Source: Pelobates cultripes (taxonomy: Eukaryota > Chordata > Amphibia > Anura > Pelobatidae). From it: a stretch of 64,000 nucleotides of DNA. Positions within the stretch are counted from its first letter, which is position 1. Every line of letters begins with the position of its first letter. The translations under genes were made by a program, and so were the position numbers. Under the pieces are notes generated by a model that saw only the letters and a program-made list of their open reading frames with translations, searched no databases and was not told the origin of the DNA. Below, piece after piece: positions 11,700 to 23,582 of this stretch. The DNA lies in NCBI GenBank assembly GCA_933207985.1, contig OW240913.1, positions 324,921,700 through 324,985,699 on the forward strand, in the 5' to 3' direction.

Positions 11700-12590
11700 C
11701 ACGGGGGTGTGGCCGAATCACCATGTAAACTGGTTGCATGACTGGATCCTGCTAGCTTTAGCTATTTAAATTGCTAATAAGCTAAATGTAGAACGTTTTG
11801 CTGCCTAAATGCTGATATTTGTGACCTAAGCAGCTACTGATGAGTTTGCGGAGTCCTGGTCCAGATATTGCAAAACCGTGTCAGGAGATGGAAAACTTGC
11901 AAACTACTTGAGTGAGGTGTGAGTTGGACTGCTGCCGCCCTACCTTCTTTCGAATTGCCTCAGTGTGGCTCCTGGAGAAATAATTTTGCTGGTTCCATTT
12001 CACACCCCTTTGGACTATTGGGGGTTATCCCGGTCCCCACTAGAGGGATCCAGCGCTGTTCGTTGGGGAGAAGGGTGTATTATCCTGCGACAGGATACCT
12101 GCCCTTTGCGCACAAAATTGCAGCCGAGCAGGCACTTCCAGACCTGACCACATTGCCTGTCATGCAGAATACCTCGCTACAGCAAGCTTCTGATGTAACC
12201 TGCAGCGGTTTCTCAGCCACACTGAATCAACACACGGCAGTCTTGGCTGCACTGACATGGCTGAAGAAGTGAGGCACCCAGCACTTTACCTTACATCTGG
12301 TGATGCCGTTATCAGGGTTCTCATAGACCTGTGATTATTCTGCCAGGAGTTGGGAGTGGGATCCATTCCTTACAGTTAAAATGTATGAGTGCTGTGTTGA
12401 TAGAACTATTTGCCTTTTTTCCTGGTAGTGCTGACATATTTGTAGCCACAGTTATCATTTTGTTCCCAGATCCCATAAAGTTAAATCACCGGGATAAAGA
12501 CTACAAGAATCTTACAAGTAAAGAAGCTGATAGAGATGTGCTACTGACAGGCCAGAAAGAAATGCTCAGTAAGTATGTTTTATAGAATAT
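11700..12590. other. GC-richer patch, unassigned, possible LINE 5' region
   Basis: Base composition rises between about 11860 and 12280, where an open frame of 117 codons (11919-12272, plus) lies in sequence with no recognisable protein motif. The wording 'GGGGGTGTGGCC' at 11702-11713 and this composition resemble 5' regions of amphibian L1-type elements, but no ORF1 or ORF2 motif supports it. Confidence 0.25.
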
Positions 12591-12699
12591 ATTTCGTAAA
12601 ATTGACTTAAATACAAACCTTCCACTTCACGTCATATAGTCAATATTTGATCAATTATAAGGACAGCAATTATATGTACTTTACTGTTCTTCTAAAAGA

Positions 12700-12715
12700 G
12701 ATAGATAGATATAAT

Positions 12716-12751
<36 letters not shown>

Positions 12752-12793
12752 CAGATAGACAGACAGATGGAAACAGGCAGACCGACAGACAGA
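12700..12793 (+). repeat. (GATA)n/(GACA)n microsatellite
   Basis: A GATA run (12716-12750) passes into mixed GACA units up to 12793. It has the same two-motif composition as 5161-5290 but the opposite order. Confidence 0.93.
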
Positions 12794-12819
12794 ATTAATA
12801 TATTTTGCTTAGTACCAGC

Positions 12820-13320
12820 TACATTGTTTTTTTTATTTGTTTATTGATTTTTGTAATTTCAAGGAAAAGAAAATAACATAAATGTACATGGAAACATGAA
12901 GATTAAAATGACAATTCAATTACATTAACAAATGATGAATCCATCAATACTTAATTACATTTACTTCCTGCATAGGTCATGGAATATAATGAATCAAGGA
13001 CACCATAAACAAAATAAAACAAAATAAACAATTAACTATCACAAACAGCAATGAACCCCATCAAAAATGTGACATCTAATGTTCATCAGTGATACTGTAT
13101 CCCGCCATGATGGCCCTCCTCCCATCCCCAAGCCTCCTTTCCCTAACGTTGGTCAACAGATACCGGGGGTGATTGCTAACTACATTTTAACAAAATATGA
13201 TTCAGCTTTTAAATTTTTACAAATAAAAAGTATACCATTTAAATATAGCATGATTGTAATATATGAATACACATTCCACAATAGCAGTATACAAAAACAA
13301 ACTGATATAAGTACCTTCTA
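12820..13320 (-). mobile_element. Possible LINE 3' UTR (minus strand)
   Basis: On the minus strand the segment would end in an AATAAACAAATAAAAAA-like A-rich tail (plus-strand T run at 12828-12850), the layout of a LINE 3' end. No recognisable coding sequence sits upstream, so this is tentative. Confidence 0.2.
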
Positions 13321-13765
13321 GATTTGCTGTTTCTACAGCTGTGAAATATGGTTCCTTAATTTGATGAGTCTTTCATGGATTTTTTTTTTTAATTTTTCAA
13401 TCAATAGGAGACTAGAAAAATAGACAAAATGCAATATATAAAACATTTTACATTAGAGTATACTTGACATTGAAACTTAGGACAGTTTGTCATATAATAT
13501 CTAGTTACATAAATACATTGTCCATTTTATTCTAAATAAGTAGCATGTTGACATTGTTAACATTATGCCCAGCAACTGTGCTGAAACAGAATGTGATACT
13601 TTGATGGCAACCAAAGGAGAATGGAATGTGAAATTTTGGTGATGCCAATTTGGCACTTCTATTCTGTATGATCATCTTTATAGATGTTGTCAACAAGTTA
13701 TCCACATTTAGTTAGCAATTGCACTTTATAATTTGGACTGTATTAAGGGATTGGAGCTAGTATGA
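13321..13765. other. No feature recognised; AT-rich
   Basis: AT-rich single-copy-looking sequence up to the TTAA at 13766-13769. Confidence 0.5.
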
Positions 13766-14150
13766 TTAAAGGACCACTATAGACACCCAGACCACTTCAG
13801 CTTAATGAAGTGGTCTGGGTGCCAGGTCCATCTAGGATTAACCCTTTTTTTCTGTAAACATAGCAGTTTCAGAGAAACTGCTATGTTTACCTATGGGTTA
13901 ATCCAGCCTCTAGTGGCTGTCTCATTGACAGCCGCTAGAGGGCTTCCGTGCTTCTCACTGTGTTTTTTACAGTGAGAAGACGCCAGCGTCCATAGGAAAG
14001 CATTGATAATGCTTTCCTATGGACTGGCTGAATGCGCGCGCGGCTCTTGCCGCGCATGCGCATTCAGCCGGTGATAGAAGAAGAGGGAGGAGAGGAGAAG
14101 GAGAGCTCCCTGCCCGGCGCTGGAGAAAGAGGTAACATTTTTTTAAATGT
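13766..14150. mobile_element. TTAA-type hairpin-chain element, left part
   Basis: It starts at TTAA (13766-13769) followed by AGGACCACTATAG. It closely matches 51565-51890, a complete copy. Six consecutive hairpins can be read: 13784-13799/13806-13821, 13854-13870/13874-13890, 13907-13921/13927-13941, 13951-13961/13969-13979, 13989-14004/14008-14023 and a GC-rich one at 14028-14067. The TTAA target fits piggyBac- or Kolobok-type elements. No matching right end was found. After 14140 the sequence becomes a T-rich run and then tandem repeat, so the 3' part was replaced or lost. Confidence 0.75.
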
Positions 14151-14384
14151 TTTCCTTTTTCTTTTTTTTTTCTTTTTTTTTATGTATTGAACAAATTTGG
14201 AAAACTTGGCAAAACCGCTGTCAGCCCCCTTCTACAAAATCCTTGTGTGCCCCACCCCGTCCTAAAAAACCCCTGTCCCGCCCCCTTCTACAAAACCTGT
14301 ACTGCCCCATCTACAAAACCCTTGCAACATCCTTCCACAAATCCCCTTATAAAGACTCCTGTCCCAATACAAAACTCCTGCAGC

Positions 14385-15071
14385 CCCACACACACATTTA
14401 CAGGCAGACAGTCACACACACAGTTACAGGCATACAGTCACACACACAGTTACAGGCAGACAGTCACACATACAGTCACGGACAGTCATGCACACAGTTA
14501 CAGGCAGACAATCACATATACATTCACACACACACACACGGTCACAGGTAGACAGCCACACACACATAGTAAAAGGCAACAGCAGACAGTCACATGCACA
14601 CAGTCACAGACAGACAGTCACACACATAGTTATAGGCAGACAGTAACACACACAGTCAGTTACAGGTTGTCACACACAGTCATAACCAGGCAGTCACACA
14701 CACAGTTACAGTCAGACGGTCACATATACAGTCACACACACACAGTCACAGGCAGAGAGTCACACACACATACATAGTTACAGTCACACACACAGTTACA
14801 AGCAACATCACACAGTCACAGGCAAACACACACACACCGTTACAGGCAGACAGACAGACACACACAGTTACAGGCATGCAGTCACACACACAGTTAAAGG
14901 CAGACAGTCACACAAACACAGTTACAGACATGCAGTCACACACACACACATGCACAGTTACAGGCATACAGACACACAGACACACACACACACACACAGT
15001 TACAGGCATGCAGTTACACACACATACACAGTTAAAGGCAGACAGACACACACATAGTTACAGGCAGACAG

Positions 15072-15103
<32 letters not shown>

Positions 15104-15250
15104 ACAGGCATGCAGACACACACACAATCACACTCTTACAGGCATGCAGTTCACACACAAATACACACAGTTACAGGCAGTTACACACACACACACAGTT
15201 ACAGGCAGACAGTTTTACAGACACGGTCACACACACACACTATTACTTAC
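14385..15250 (+). repeat. Minisatellite, unit near CACACAGTTACAGGCAGACAGT
   Basis: About thirty or more copies of a unit of 22-35 bp, composed of a constant CAGTTACAGGCA core and a variable (CA)n spacer. Unit length varies by the dinucleotide. Long open frames rich in Thr-His-Ser-Gln across it are artefacts of the period. Confidence 0.93.
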
Positions 15251-15637
15251 AGACAGGAGTTGGAGGAGGAGTGGATTCCCTTATGTCCTTCCTTGAAGCC
15301 TGTTAGGTGGAGAGGCAGGGATTTCTTCTTGCTGCACCTCCTTGTGCAGCAGTAACAGCAACAGGTAAGGGCCATATTAAACCCCGCCCCTGTTGCCAGT
15401 TTGGCTCCGCTCCCCGATTTTGCTTAGCTCTGCCCCCACTTTACCTCCGTGCGGCCAGTTCAGCTGCTCTTTGCGTGTGTATGCTGTTCTGGCCGCACGG
15501 CACCCTAACTACCATGGGGCACTCTGCGGCCACAGCTCACACAGCCCCCTCCAGCCGACAGACCACGGTCATGGCACCCCCTACCCAGTGGCACCCGAGG
15601 CGGACTGTCCCCTCCACCCCCCCTTAGTACGCCACTG
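15251..15637. mobile_element. hAT-type element, right end only
   Basis: GC-rich sequence ending CTTAGTACGCCACTG at 15637, the inverse of a CAGTGGCGTACTAAG terminus typical of hAT-type elements. The matching left end was not found. The tandem array at 14385-15250 probably belongs to the same element, as in the other array-bearing hAT copies in this window. Confidence 0.45.
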
Positions 15638-16118
15638 CTGTCATGCAATGCATACTTTTCCAAAATATATTCCTCTTCTTTCTCCCTCTCTGTGAATCAA
15701 GTCTTCTTCACCCCCACTACAGAAGACAAAGTAGGGACTACTTATCTTCTGCTTTTTTGCTATGCTTGACAATGCTTGCCAAGGGTGAGGGTTAAACAAG
15801 CGCCACATCCTTTGTCAAGTTCAACATTCCCATAATGCTCACCTGTCCACCCTGTCCATCTTGTGTCCATCACATGTAATCTCGCATATCTTCCTCTGTG
15901 CTTCTTCTTTAAACGGGGAGCCAGAGTTGCAAGGACATTTGTTTACTGCCAGTATCTCCAAGACGGACACGTTTTAGATAAAGATCCAACACTATTAAGA
16001 AAGGAGAACAATCCAATAAAAAGGAGGACATGAGATATATTATACTGTGCGGACACTGAGGACTGGGAGAGTCGAGGGGAAATAAAAAATGAGTAGGGTC
16101 ATGACAGAGCCCCTTTAA
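15638..16118 (-). mobile_element. Possible TTAA-type element, one end
   Basis: On the minus strand the segment starts at TTAA (16115-16118) with AGGGGCTCTGTCATGAC, which looks like the terminus of another TTAA-targeting miniature element. The opposite end is not identified. Confidence 0.35.
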
Positions 16119-16849
16119 TGAGTATACAATTATTTGACAGTTGTGAAATAAAGAAAAAAAGGCATCATTTTATTTGTTCTTTGACGCTGAAAACTTATTG
16201 GTTCTTCATCTTAAATTAAAAATATGTACTTTTTAAACTATCAGGATACTAAATCAGTGAGTCTGTCAAAAACAATGCAACAAACATAAACCAACTAATT
16301 TATAGCTAGATCATTTTAAATCACAGCAGGATGACACAGTTGTGTTTATTACCAAATTTCCGACATATAACATAATAAAATCGGTGTCTTGTTTAATTAT
16401 GTCAGTTAGCTAGTCAGTGGCATCCCTATGGAGCATAATGGAAAGGTGTGCAATTTTGGGCTAGATGAATGTTGGAACATTTGCTATTTAGATTTCCCCT
16501 TGCCACACAATGAAAGAATCCATTATATTTTATTTTCCTCTAGTTTTATGCTTCAATGGAAAAAAGTGTGATTGACAAGATTGAAAAAAATTACTTGAAA
16601 ATTATTTTTGCATACCAGTGTTTTCCTGTTCTAGAACCAATGTTTTCTGCCAACCAAAATCTGTAAAATTTTATTTTATTATTTTAGAAATATAGGTTCC
16701 TATGGTCTGAAAGTTAACATATGGACCTGTCACCTGGAAAAATATCATTGATGCAGTAAACTTTCTAAATGCTGTATAATTTGTGGTTGTTTGGATTTTT
16801 TTTTACTTGTTTTCAATTATATTTTTCAACATATTGTAAGACTGTCATA
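16119..16849. other. No feature recognised; AT-rich
   Basis: No coding signal, terminal repeats or arrays. Confidence 0.5.
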
Positions 16850-16929
16850 CAGGGCCGGACTGGGAAGATAATTCGGCCCGGGCATTTTTTAATTACAGCG
16901 GCCCACTACAAAGGGGGCGGGGCCAGATA

Positions 16930-17324
16930 GGGTGTGTGCTGTGCATGTCAGGGGTGCAGTGTGTGGGTGCTGTAAGTGTTAGGGGTGCAGTGTCTGTGTG
17001 TGTGTGTGTGTGAGGGTGCTATAAGTGTTAGGTGTGCAGTGTGTGTGTGTGAGTGAGGGTGTGTGTGTGTGTGTGTGTGTGCTGTGTCAGGGGTGCAGTG
17101 TGTGTGAGTGAGGGTGCTGTTCATGTCAGGGGTGCAGTGTGTGTGTGTGTGTGTGTGCTGTGAGTGTCAGCGGTGCAGTGTGTGTGTGCTGTGAGTCTCA
17201 GGGGTGCAGTGTGTGTGTGTGTGAGGGTTCTGTAAGTGTTAGGTGTGCAGTGTGTGTGTGTGAGTGAGGGTGATGTGAGTGTGTGTGTGTGTGTGTGCTG
17301 TGTCAGGGGTGCAGTGTGTGTGAG
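16930..17324 (+). repeat. GT-rich minisatellite before the gap
   Basis: Units of about 45-60 bp read GGGGTGCAGTGTGTGTGAGNGAGGGTGCTGTNAGTGT, with expansion in the GT runs. It continues to the first N. Confidence 0.9.
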
Positions 17325-17424
17325 NNNNNNNNNNNNNNNNNNNNNNNNNNNNNNNNNNNNNNNNNNNNNNNNNNNNNNNNNNNNNNNNNNNNNNNNNNNN
17401 NNNNNNNNNNNNNNNNNNNNNNNN
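17325..17424. other. Assembly gap, 100 N
   Basis: Exactly 100 N, the conventional length for a gap of unknown size. The array is GT-rich on one side and CA-rich on the other. Confidence 0.99.
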
Positions 17425-17835
17425 CACATACTGCCCCCCCATACACACATACTGCCCCACATGCACACATACTGCCCTCCATGCACACATACTGCCCCCC
17501 CATGCACACATACTGCCCCCCCATACACACATACTGCCCCCCATGCACACATACTGCCCTCATGCACACATACTGCCCTCATACACACATACTGCCCCCC
17601 ATACACACACACTGCCCCATACACTGCCGCCCCATACACACACATTGCCCACATTCACACACACACTGCAACTGTTACACACACATGCTGTCCCACACAT
17701 ACACTGCATCCCTGACATACACTGCCCCGCCTACTCACACACTACAACCTTCACACACACACACACACTGCTCACACACTGTCCCCCTCACACACACACA
17801 CACACTGCACCCCTTACACATTGCACCACTCACAC
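17425..17835 (+). repeat. CA-rich minisatellite after the gap
   Basis: About twelve copies of a 19-20 bp unit near CACACATACTGCCCCCCATG, then longer units ending CACACTGCACCCCT. The latter are reverse complements of the GGGGTGCAGTGTGTG units before the gap. Confidence 0.9.
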
Positions 17836-18057
17836 ACACCACTGCTCCTATGCCCTACTACCTCCCCATTTCCCAGCAGACCTCAGGTAAGTTGTCAAAC
17901 TGTTCTTAAACGGTTTGACTACTTACTCTGGGAGGGGGTCCCGGCACTATTGACACCATAACCACTACACTGAGCTGTAGTAGTTATTGTGTCTGGATTA
18001 TTTCTTTAAATAATCTACAAGTGCCCCTCCCGAGATCAGGCTCTGGATCCGCCACTG

Positions 18058-18660
18058 ACTAGATATGGGTGTGGGGTCAGCCTGGAAAGATGGTCATGAT
18101 TCTCCCCAACCCCTGAGAGAATAGTTTAATCCAATTTTTCAATTCTGAAAATTTTGAACATGCTCTACTATTGGTGTGTCTCGACTTTTTGAGTTTGAGA
18201 TTTAAACCCAATATACACCTAGCTGTAGGTAGTGTAGCTGTTGGTGTCTTAAAGGTTCCACCAACCCTTCTGCCACAAAGGTGTGCATCGTTGCCGCGGC
18301 ATTCCCACACACTAAGGGTAATGTCTCTGGTCTCTTACCTTATACGTCCCGGCGGCAGCCCCACATGGTTGTGGGAATGCCGCCCATCACTAACCCCTTG
18401 TGGTGGTTCCTCCTCTTCTCAAAGCGGTCGGCTCTCCAAACATTAAAGACGCCGGCCGCTGCAGCTGTACAGCATATAAAGGTTTCCACATTTGACCCTG
18501 TTCTGCAAGCGCCACCATTTAGATATTGGTTTATAGTTCTTAGCATTGTTGCACATTACTTTTTTTTTAAGAATATTAAAGGATAGTACACTTGTGTTTG
18601 TAGCATTTATTATATTGTTCACATTGTACATCACTACACCTTGTTATTTTATTAACATAA
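18058..18660. other. No gene recognised; possible PLE 3' region upstream part
   Basis: Moderately GC-rich at 18280-18480, AT-rich elsewhere. A palindromic pair GCGGCATTCCCACA (18297-18310) / TGTGGGAATGCCGC (18371-18384) is present. It may belong with the candidate retroelement tail that follows. Confidence 0.3.
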
Positions 18661-18689
18661 TACATGTTTGTTCTTAATGTGAATATCAT

Positions 18690-18870
18690 TAAATATAGAG
18701 TCACGTGACCACATTGAGTCACATGACCTTGCTTCAATAATTGATTTCGTCATAATTGATTGTTATTATCTAACATGTGTAACTGATGAAAGGGGTATAA
18801 AAGAAGTTTTTACAAGTGCCGAATTTTAATAAATGCTATTCATCATACCGACTTGTTGCAGCCCACTTCC
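18690..18870 (+). mobile_element. Candidate Penelope-like 3' region with E-boxes and TATA
   Basis: GTCACGTGAC (18700-18709) and GTCACATGAC (18718-18727) are followed by TATAAAAG (18796-18803). That is the same order as in the tail at 1033-1115. An AACTGATGAAA string (18781-18791) resembles the start of a hammerhead core, but no matching GAAA box with a stem follows. Family assignment is by this arrangement only. Confidence 0.35.
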
Positions 18871-20449
18871 GTTTTATTGCAATGATTAAGGGGTGAGCGG
18901 TCCCCGGGACAGAGCTCCAAGGAGGGATTTGGTTCCTAACATGCAACAGCATCTTTTGTCTTTGTGATGTAATGCTGTCAAAGTGTAACAAGTGTATAAT
19001 TGATGAAACAACAAATTACAATTTTTGCATTCCAGACGACTTTTATGATCAAGAGAGGTCAGGACTGGAGTTCCTGAGATGTAGGAAGGGGACCAGCAGA
19101 CATAGCCAAGTTCTCTCTTAATAGATATATTAAAGTTCTGATCTATTAGACGCTAAAAGGGATGAGACGTGTCATGTTAATCTCTTGTCAAATCAATTTT
19201 GGAGCCACAGCCAAAAATGCCCCCCTGCCAACAATCCCCCTAATTATTATGACACTTGTTATCATCACTTTTATTACTGTCTCAAAAGGCATTATAAACT
19301 GTTGCCATCCTTTATGCTATGAGTGTCAGAAATCAAACCTCTTTTCATGAACAATATAAATTATGAATGGGTGAATCAGAAGTTATTAATTTTTTTTTTT
19401 GTAAATATATAAAAATATATGAATTAAACAAATGCTACATAATATGAAATAAAGCAATGCCAATTTGCAGTGCGGTTAGACTTGGACAAGCATGATGGTA
19501 TTACCTTTTTTTTTTTTAATTCCTTATTTACAACAGGAATTTGGTTTCTGGGGAAGTAGTGGCTGCAGGTTCAGTTGAGGAAATTAATCTGAAATAGAAT
19601 ATGTTCCCCGAGAAAAAGTTCATCTGTAGGGTAGATCATTCTTTTTTTGCTAACAAAACATTTTCTAAATATTTGCAGCACATTGTAGCAATTCTGTTGT
19701 TATGTTCGTGTTTCTGTGTTTTGGTGTAGTTGCTAACTCTTTATTATCATCATTATTATTCTTGTTTGATGCAAGCCACACTTAGTTTGCATATAATAAT
19801 ATATTATACAGAGTAAAACAGAATTTAATAAAACACATTTTCCTGTATTGAAGGGTCTCAGTTACTGGAGGTGACCCCATACAGTCATGTTAGGTCTCAG
19901 TTACAATAGAAATAATAGTACAATATTATGCACTGTAACATTGGTTTAATGAGCTATTTACATAGTATTGTATGCACAAAATCACTTCCAACTTTCCGTT
20001 GGATAGGAAGAGTGTGGTATATGCGGTTCGTCTTTGGACCGAATGGCTGAGGACACTATGAATGCCAAATGAACCTGTCTTGTGTGAAATTAAGACCCTC
20101 GACGAGAGGAGAAAAGGGTAGCAGAAGGTGAAAATAAAAAATGCAGAAGAAAAAGTACAGAAACAGATGAGACAGATAGAAAACTAAATTCTGGGAAATA
20201 AGTTCACGAGCTTGGCCAAAGAGCATTATCTAAAAGACTGCTTTCCATTTTAGGTTAGTAACAGCAGGATCAGATTTGCCAGTTGGCAGAGTAGGCGACT
20301 GACTACAGGCACCTGTTTTGAAGGGGCTCCTATCCGGGGTACAAACGTGGAGTTTTTTCCTTCTTAGATATATGCAGCTGCCAATTTGCTGGATATAACT
20401 AAATGAGAGCCTGTACCTCTACCTGTTTATTTATTATTTATTTTTTTAT
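18871..20449. other. No feature recognised
   Basis: AT-rich with poly-T runs (19388-19400, 19507-19518). No coding or repeat structure was resolved. Confidence 0.5.
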
Positions 20450-21060
20450 TTTTAAATTTAAGGATTCCTTTTGATAGTATGTATACACAGCATTTCTGAT
20501 AAGTGGATCCTTTGGACGTCATATCTCTTGAGACTGTTCCACTCAGTCACATATATATATAGATGACTATCTTTAGATATACCAGGACCTTTAGATATAG
20601 GTGGATATACCTAGGAGGATTATGATATATGTATATAGAATGCAATTATACCTGGGAGTGTGTTAGATAGAGCCAGACTGAATAAAGCTTGTTTAGCTTA
20701 ACACAGTAACCCAGCATTACTCACCCTAATATCTATATACTCGTATATATAAGGAGCAATTGTTAGTAATCACACCTTATTGTTATTATTTTCTCCCATA
20801 TTTAGACTACTATTTTATCCTAATTATGTTGCTATGGCAAATTATTTTTGAGTGACATTCTACTCACTCATACTCTAGATATACACACTTTGTATCACTC
20901 ACTCTCCAGGAGATACAGTGAGTCACATACACCTTTTTTGGCTGTGACCATATTTATCATTTGCTTTGCCCTTTGAGCCAAGTGCCTCTTTTTTCAGTAA
21001 GATTTGGGGTTAGGCCCCCTGAGATCCCTGGAATCTCTACCTGGTACTTTTAACAGCAGG
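20450..21060 (+). mobile_element. Possible retroelement 3' tail
   Basis: The string TTTGAGCCAAGTGCCTCTTTTTTCAG (20973-20998, described here as TTTGAGCCAAGTGCC plus T run) followed by GGGGTTAGGCCCCC loosely parallels the terminal blocks at 1808-1880 and 63683-63750. This is weak resemblance by eye. Confidence 0.22.
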
Positions 21061-22279
21061 CCATAACTGGACACCTGACTTTGTTCAGAGTGACTTAGTG
21101 GTCTCCTGCTGTTTTAATAACTTTCTTTTTGTCGCCTTCTTAGATGTAGTTTCTCATTTTGCTTCTTGGTAATTGTATTTTTTGCATTTGCAAAGAACTG
21201 GAGGGAGAGCTATTCATCCTGGCTATCTTGCATGCTCTCCAAATTATGTAATAAGCAATAGAGCAATAGATCTTTTGGGGGCTCCTGAGAATTCCATGTC
21301 TGCAGGCACTTAAGATATAAGTTAGGCCCAGTGTATCAGTATGATACCCCAAACTACTGATTGTGCTGATAGATAAAGATGGTTATTTGAGTAAATACAT
21401 TATCTTTCTTTTTTTATGAATAAAAAGTTGTATAAAACTGAATGGACAGTTTTAAAGATTTTTTTTGTTTGTTTTAATTTTCAGTAATTTCAAACTTTAC
21501 AGTTATGGTCCCATTCTAAACCCTATAAACAAAATGTCTAAACAATTAGTGAAGAAAGAAAGTTTAAAATGTATATATAGTTTTTCAAGGTCTCTAGTGG
21601 GGTTATTAGATGGGTATTCTGTCCATTTTGCTGCTTAGGAAAGCGGGAGGATGATAAGTAAACAAATGTACTTTCACAAAATTTATAAGAACGGTCATGT
21701 ACCCTTCACAAAATGTGTTTAGACATGTAGGTTTAATTTATCATTATCAATAGGATTTATATCTTCTTAAAAGTCTGAATTTATTTATTGTGTAATCATG
21801 TAGAAACCCCTGCTTTTCTTCACTCATCTACCAATAAACATTTTGTAAATAAGAAGGAACAATGTAGACAGTTTTGAGATGTTAGATATTAAGCAGAAGG
21901 CAGTTAACTAGTAATAAAAATCCATTAATTTAACATTTGAAACATCCGCCTGTGACATAGCTTGCCCATGATTACAAAGGAAGCTGAAGATTCACTAAAT
22001 GTACTCAGATTGCATCACTGATAGTATATGTCTATTGATGTACTTAACTACAATATAAATTTTAGCAAAACATGTTTATCAGATTATATAGGTCTGATTT
22101 CTTAATGTGATAACCTTCTAAATGTTGGGGTTTATTCACTAAAGGACATATTGTGGGAGATTTGCTAATTTGATAAAATAATTTCAATTTCCACACTTAC
22201 TGATATGGTTTACACGTTTGAATTCAGCTGTCATTTTAGGGATCAACACAAAAAAATACAAATAATTCCATATATATTT
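21061..22279. other. No feature recognised; AT-rich
   Basis: No coding signal. A TTTATTCACTAAAGGACA phrase (22131-22148) is common at ends of amphibian miniature elements, but no partner end was found. Confidence 0.45.
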
Positions 22280-23165
22280 GCAAATCCCTTTCAAATAACA
22301 TGGGATATATTAGGCAGCAAGTGAACAGTCAGTTCTTTAATTGCATGTGTTGGAAGCAGGAAAAATTGGCAAGCGAAAAAATCTTAGTGACTTTGACAAG
22401 TGATGGTTAGACAGCTGAGTAAGAGCATCTCCAAAATGGTAAGTCTTGTGGGGAGTTCCTACCAAAAGTGGTGCAAGGAAGGACAATCAGTGAACCAGCG
22501 TCAGGGTTATGGGCGTGCAAAGCTTATTGATGCATGTGGGGAGTGCATCTGGTCCGCTCACACAGAAGACCTACTGTAGCTAAAATTTCAGAAAAAAACT
22601 TAATGTTGTCCGTGATAGAAAGATGTCAGAACACACAGGGCATTGCAGTTTGCCGTGTATGGGGCTGCATAGCTGTAGACCTTTTAGAGTGCTCGCTATG
22701 ATCATGATGAAACCTGTCCACCACCAAAAGTGCTTATAATGGAGCCGTGAGCACCAGAACTGGACCACTGAGCAGTGGAAGAAGGCTGTCTGGTCTGATG
22801 AATCACATTTTCTTTTAGCTGGAGAAGAGATGGTAGCATAATGCACTATGGGCTGGTGGTGGAAATGATTTGCTGGTATACCTTGTGTCCTATCATTCAT
22901 GTGGATGTTACTTTGACATGTACCATTTACCTAGAGATTGTTGCACACCATATACGCTCCTTTATGGCAATAGTGATGGCAGTGGATGTTTTTAACATGG
23001 TTTTGCACCCTGCTACACTTAAAAATAAAAATGTTCAGGAATGATTTGAGGAACATGACAAAGAGATCAAGATATTGCCTTGACCTCCAAATACCCCAGA
23101 TCTCAATCCGGTTGAGCATCTGTGGAATGTGTTCAGACACAAAATGCAGTCCATGGAGGACCCTT
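22280..23165 (+). pseudogene. Degenerate Tc1-like transposase
   Basis: Sequence from GGCAGCAAGTGAACAGTCAGTT (near 22312) through AGCAGGAAAAATTGGCAAGCG (near 22358) to CCCAGATCTCAATCCGGTTGAGCATCTGTGG (near 23094) follows the order of a Tc1/mariner DD34E transposase: N-terminal helix-turn-helix region, middle catalytic region, then the PDLNPVEHLW-type block containing the catalytic Glu. Stops, frameshifts and several internal deletions relative to an intact transposase of about 340 residues leave no long frame. The 5' terminal repeat was not found, and the 3' part is cut at about 23165, where unrelated sequence begins. In life such enzymes cut and paste at TA. This copy is dead. Confidence 0.8.
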
Positions 23166-23582
23166 CCTGCTATTCAGAGCGGACTTCTCTTCTGCACTCT
23201 GCCCTCCACCTTTGGACCCTTGGGAGTCCCAGGTGATAACCCACCGCTACTCCTAGTATATGGAGCGGCTGTGTGTGGGGGAGCCACATGGCCTTTAAGA
23301 TGTCAACTCAAATAACCGGAGGCTCAGCCAAGACCCATATGGCAACTATGCTGACTAAGCTGGACCTTGGGACCCCTCTGGATGGCAACCACTGTATAAG
23401 GGAGGATTGACGGCAATAGTAAGCAAAATACCTACCGGTGCTCACACACAATGCCTACCTCCCCTTGAAGGATCTTCTTCTGAGAGCACAACAGTTCACT
23501 CTCAAGTCGGGAATCGAGTAAAAGTGTTTGGATTGCAAATTATTTACTCTTTATTTACTCTTAGCGTTATTGCTTATCTTTA
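23166..23582 (+). mobile_element. Unassigned segment, possibly LINE 5' region
   Basis: Moderately GC-rich. A short frame starting ATGGCAACTATGCTGACTAAG (near 23338) stops within 30 codons. It abuts the Tc1 remnant and the L1-like 3' end. Assignment is weak. Confidence 0.2.

Larger units (their letters stand above)
16850..18057. mobile_element. hAT-type sequence with unmatched ends, array and gap inside
   Basis: The left end CAGGGCCGGACTGGG (16850) and right end GGATCCGCCACTG (to 18057) are both hAT-type termini, but of different families. The flanking octamers (CTGTCATA and ACTAGATA) do not match. The last 110 bases are the reverse complement of the left part of the element at 8330-8686. It is probably two elements, or one damaged by a rearrangement. 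The interior is a GT/CA minisatellite broken by 100 N. Confidence 0.5.

Noticed and set aside
11919..12272. 117-codon plus-strand frame in a GC-richer patch
   Set aside because: No recognisable motif. It could be the 5' region of a LINE, but nothing supports a protein.
14385..15250. CRISPR-like appearance (constant core, variable spacer)
   Set aside because: Spacers are only (CA)n of varying length, units are imperfect and the context is vertebrate transposons. It is an ordinary minisatellite.
14147..15355. Three long plus-strand frames rich in Thr-His-Ser-Gln
   Set aside because: They translate the CACACAGTTACAGGCAG array. Unit lengths vary by the CA dinucleotide, so no frame is conserved.
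17121..17909. Overlapping frames on both strands with X runs
   Set aside because: Minisatellite translation across a 100-N gap.
16850..18057. A single intact hAT element spanning both termini
   Set aside because: The two ends belong to different families and the flanking octamers do not match, so it is reported only as hAT-type sequence.
18781..18830. Hammerhead ribozyme starting at AACTGATGA
   Set aside because: No stem II followed by GAAA was found within a plausible distance.
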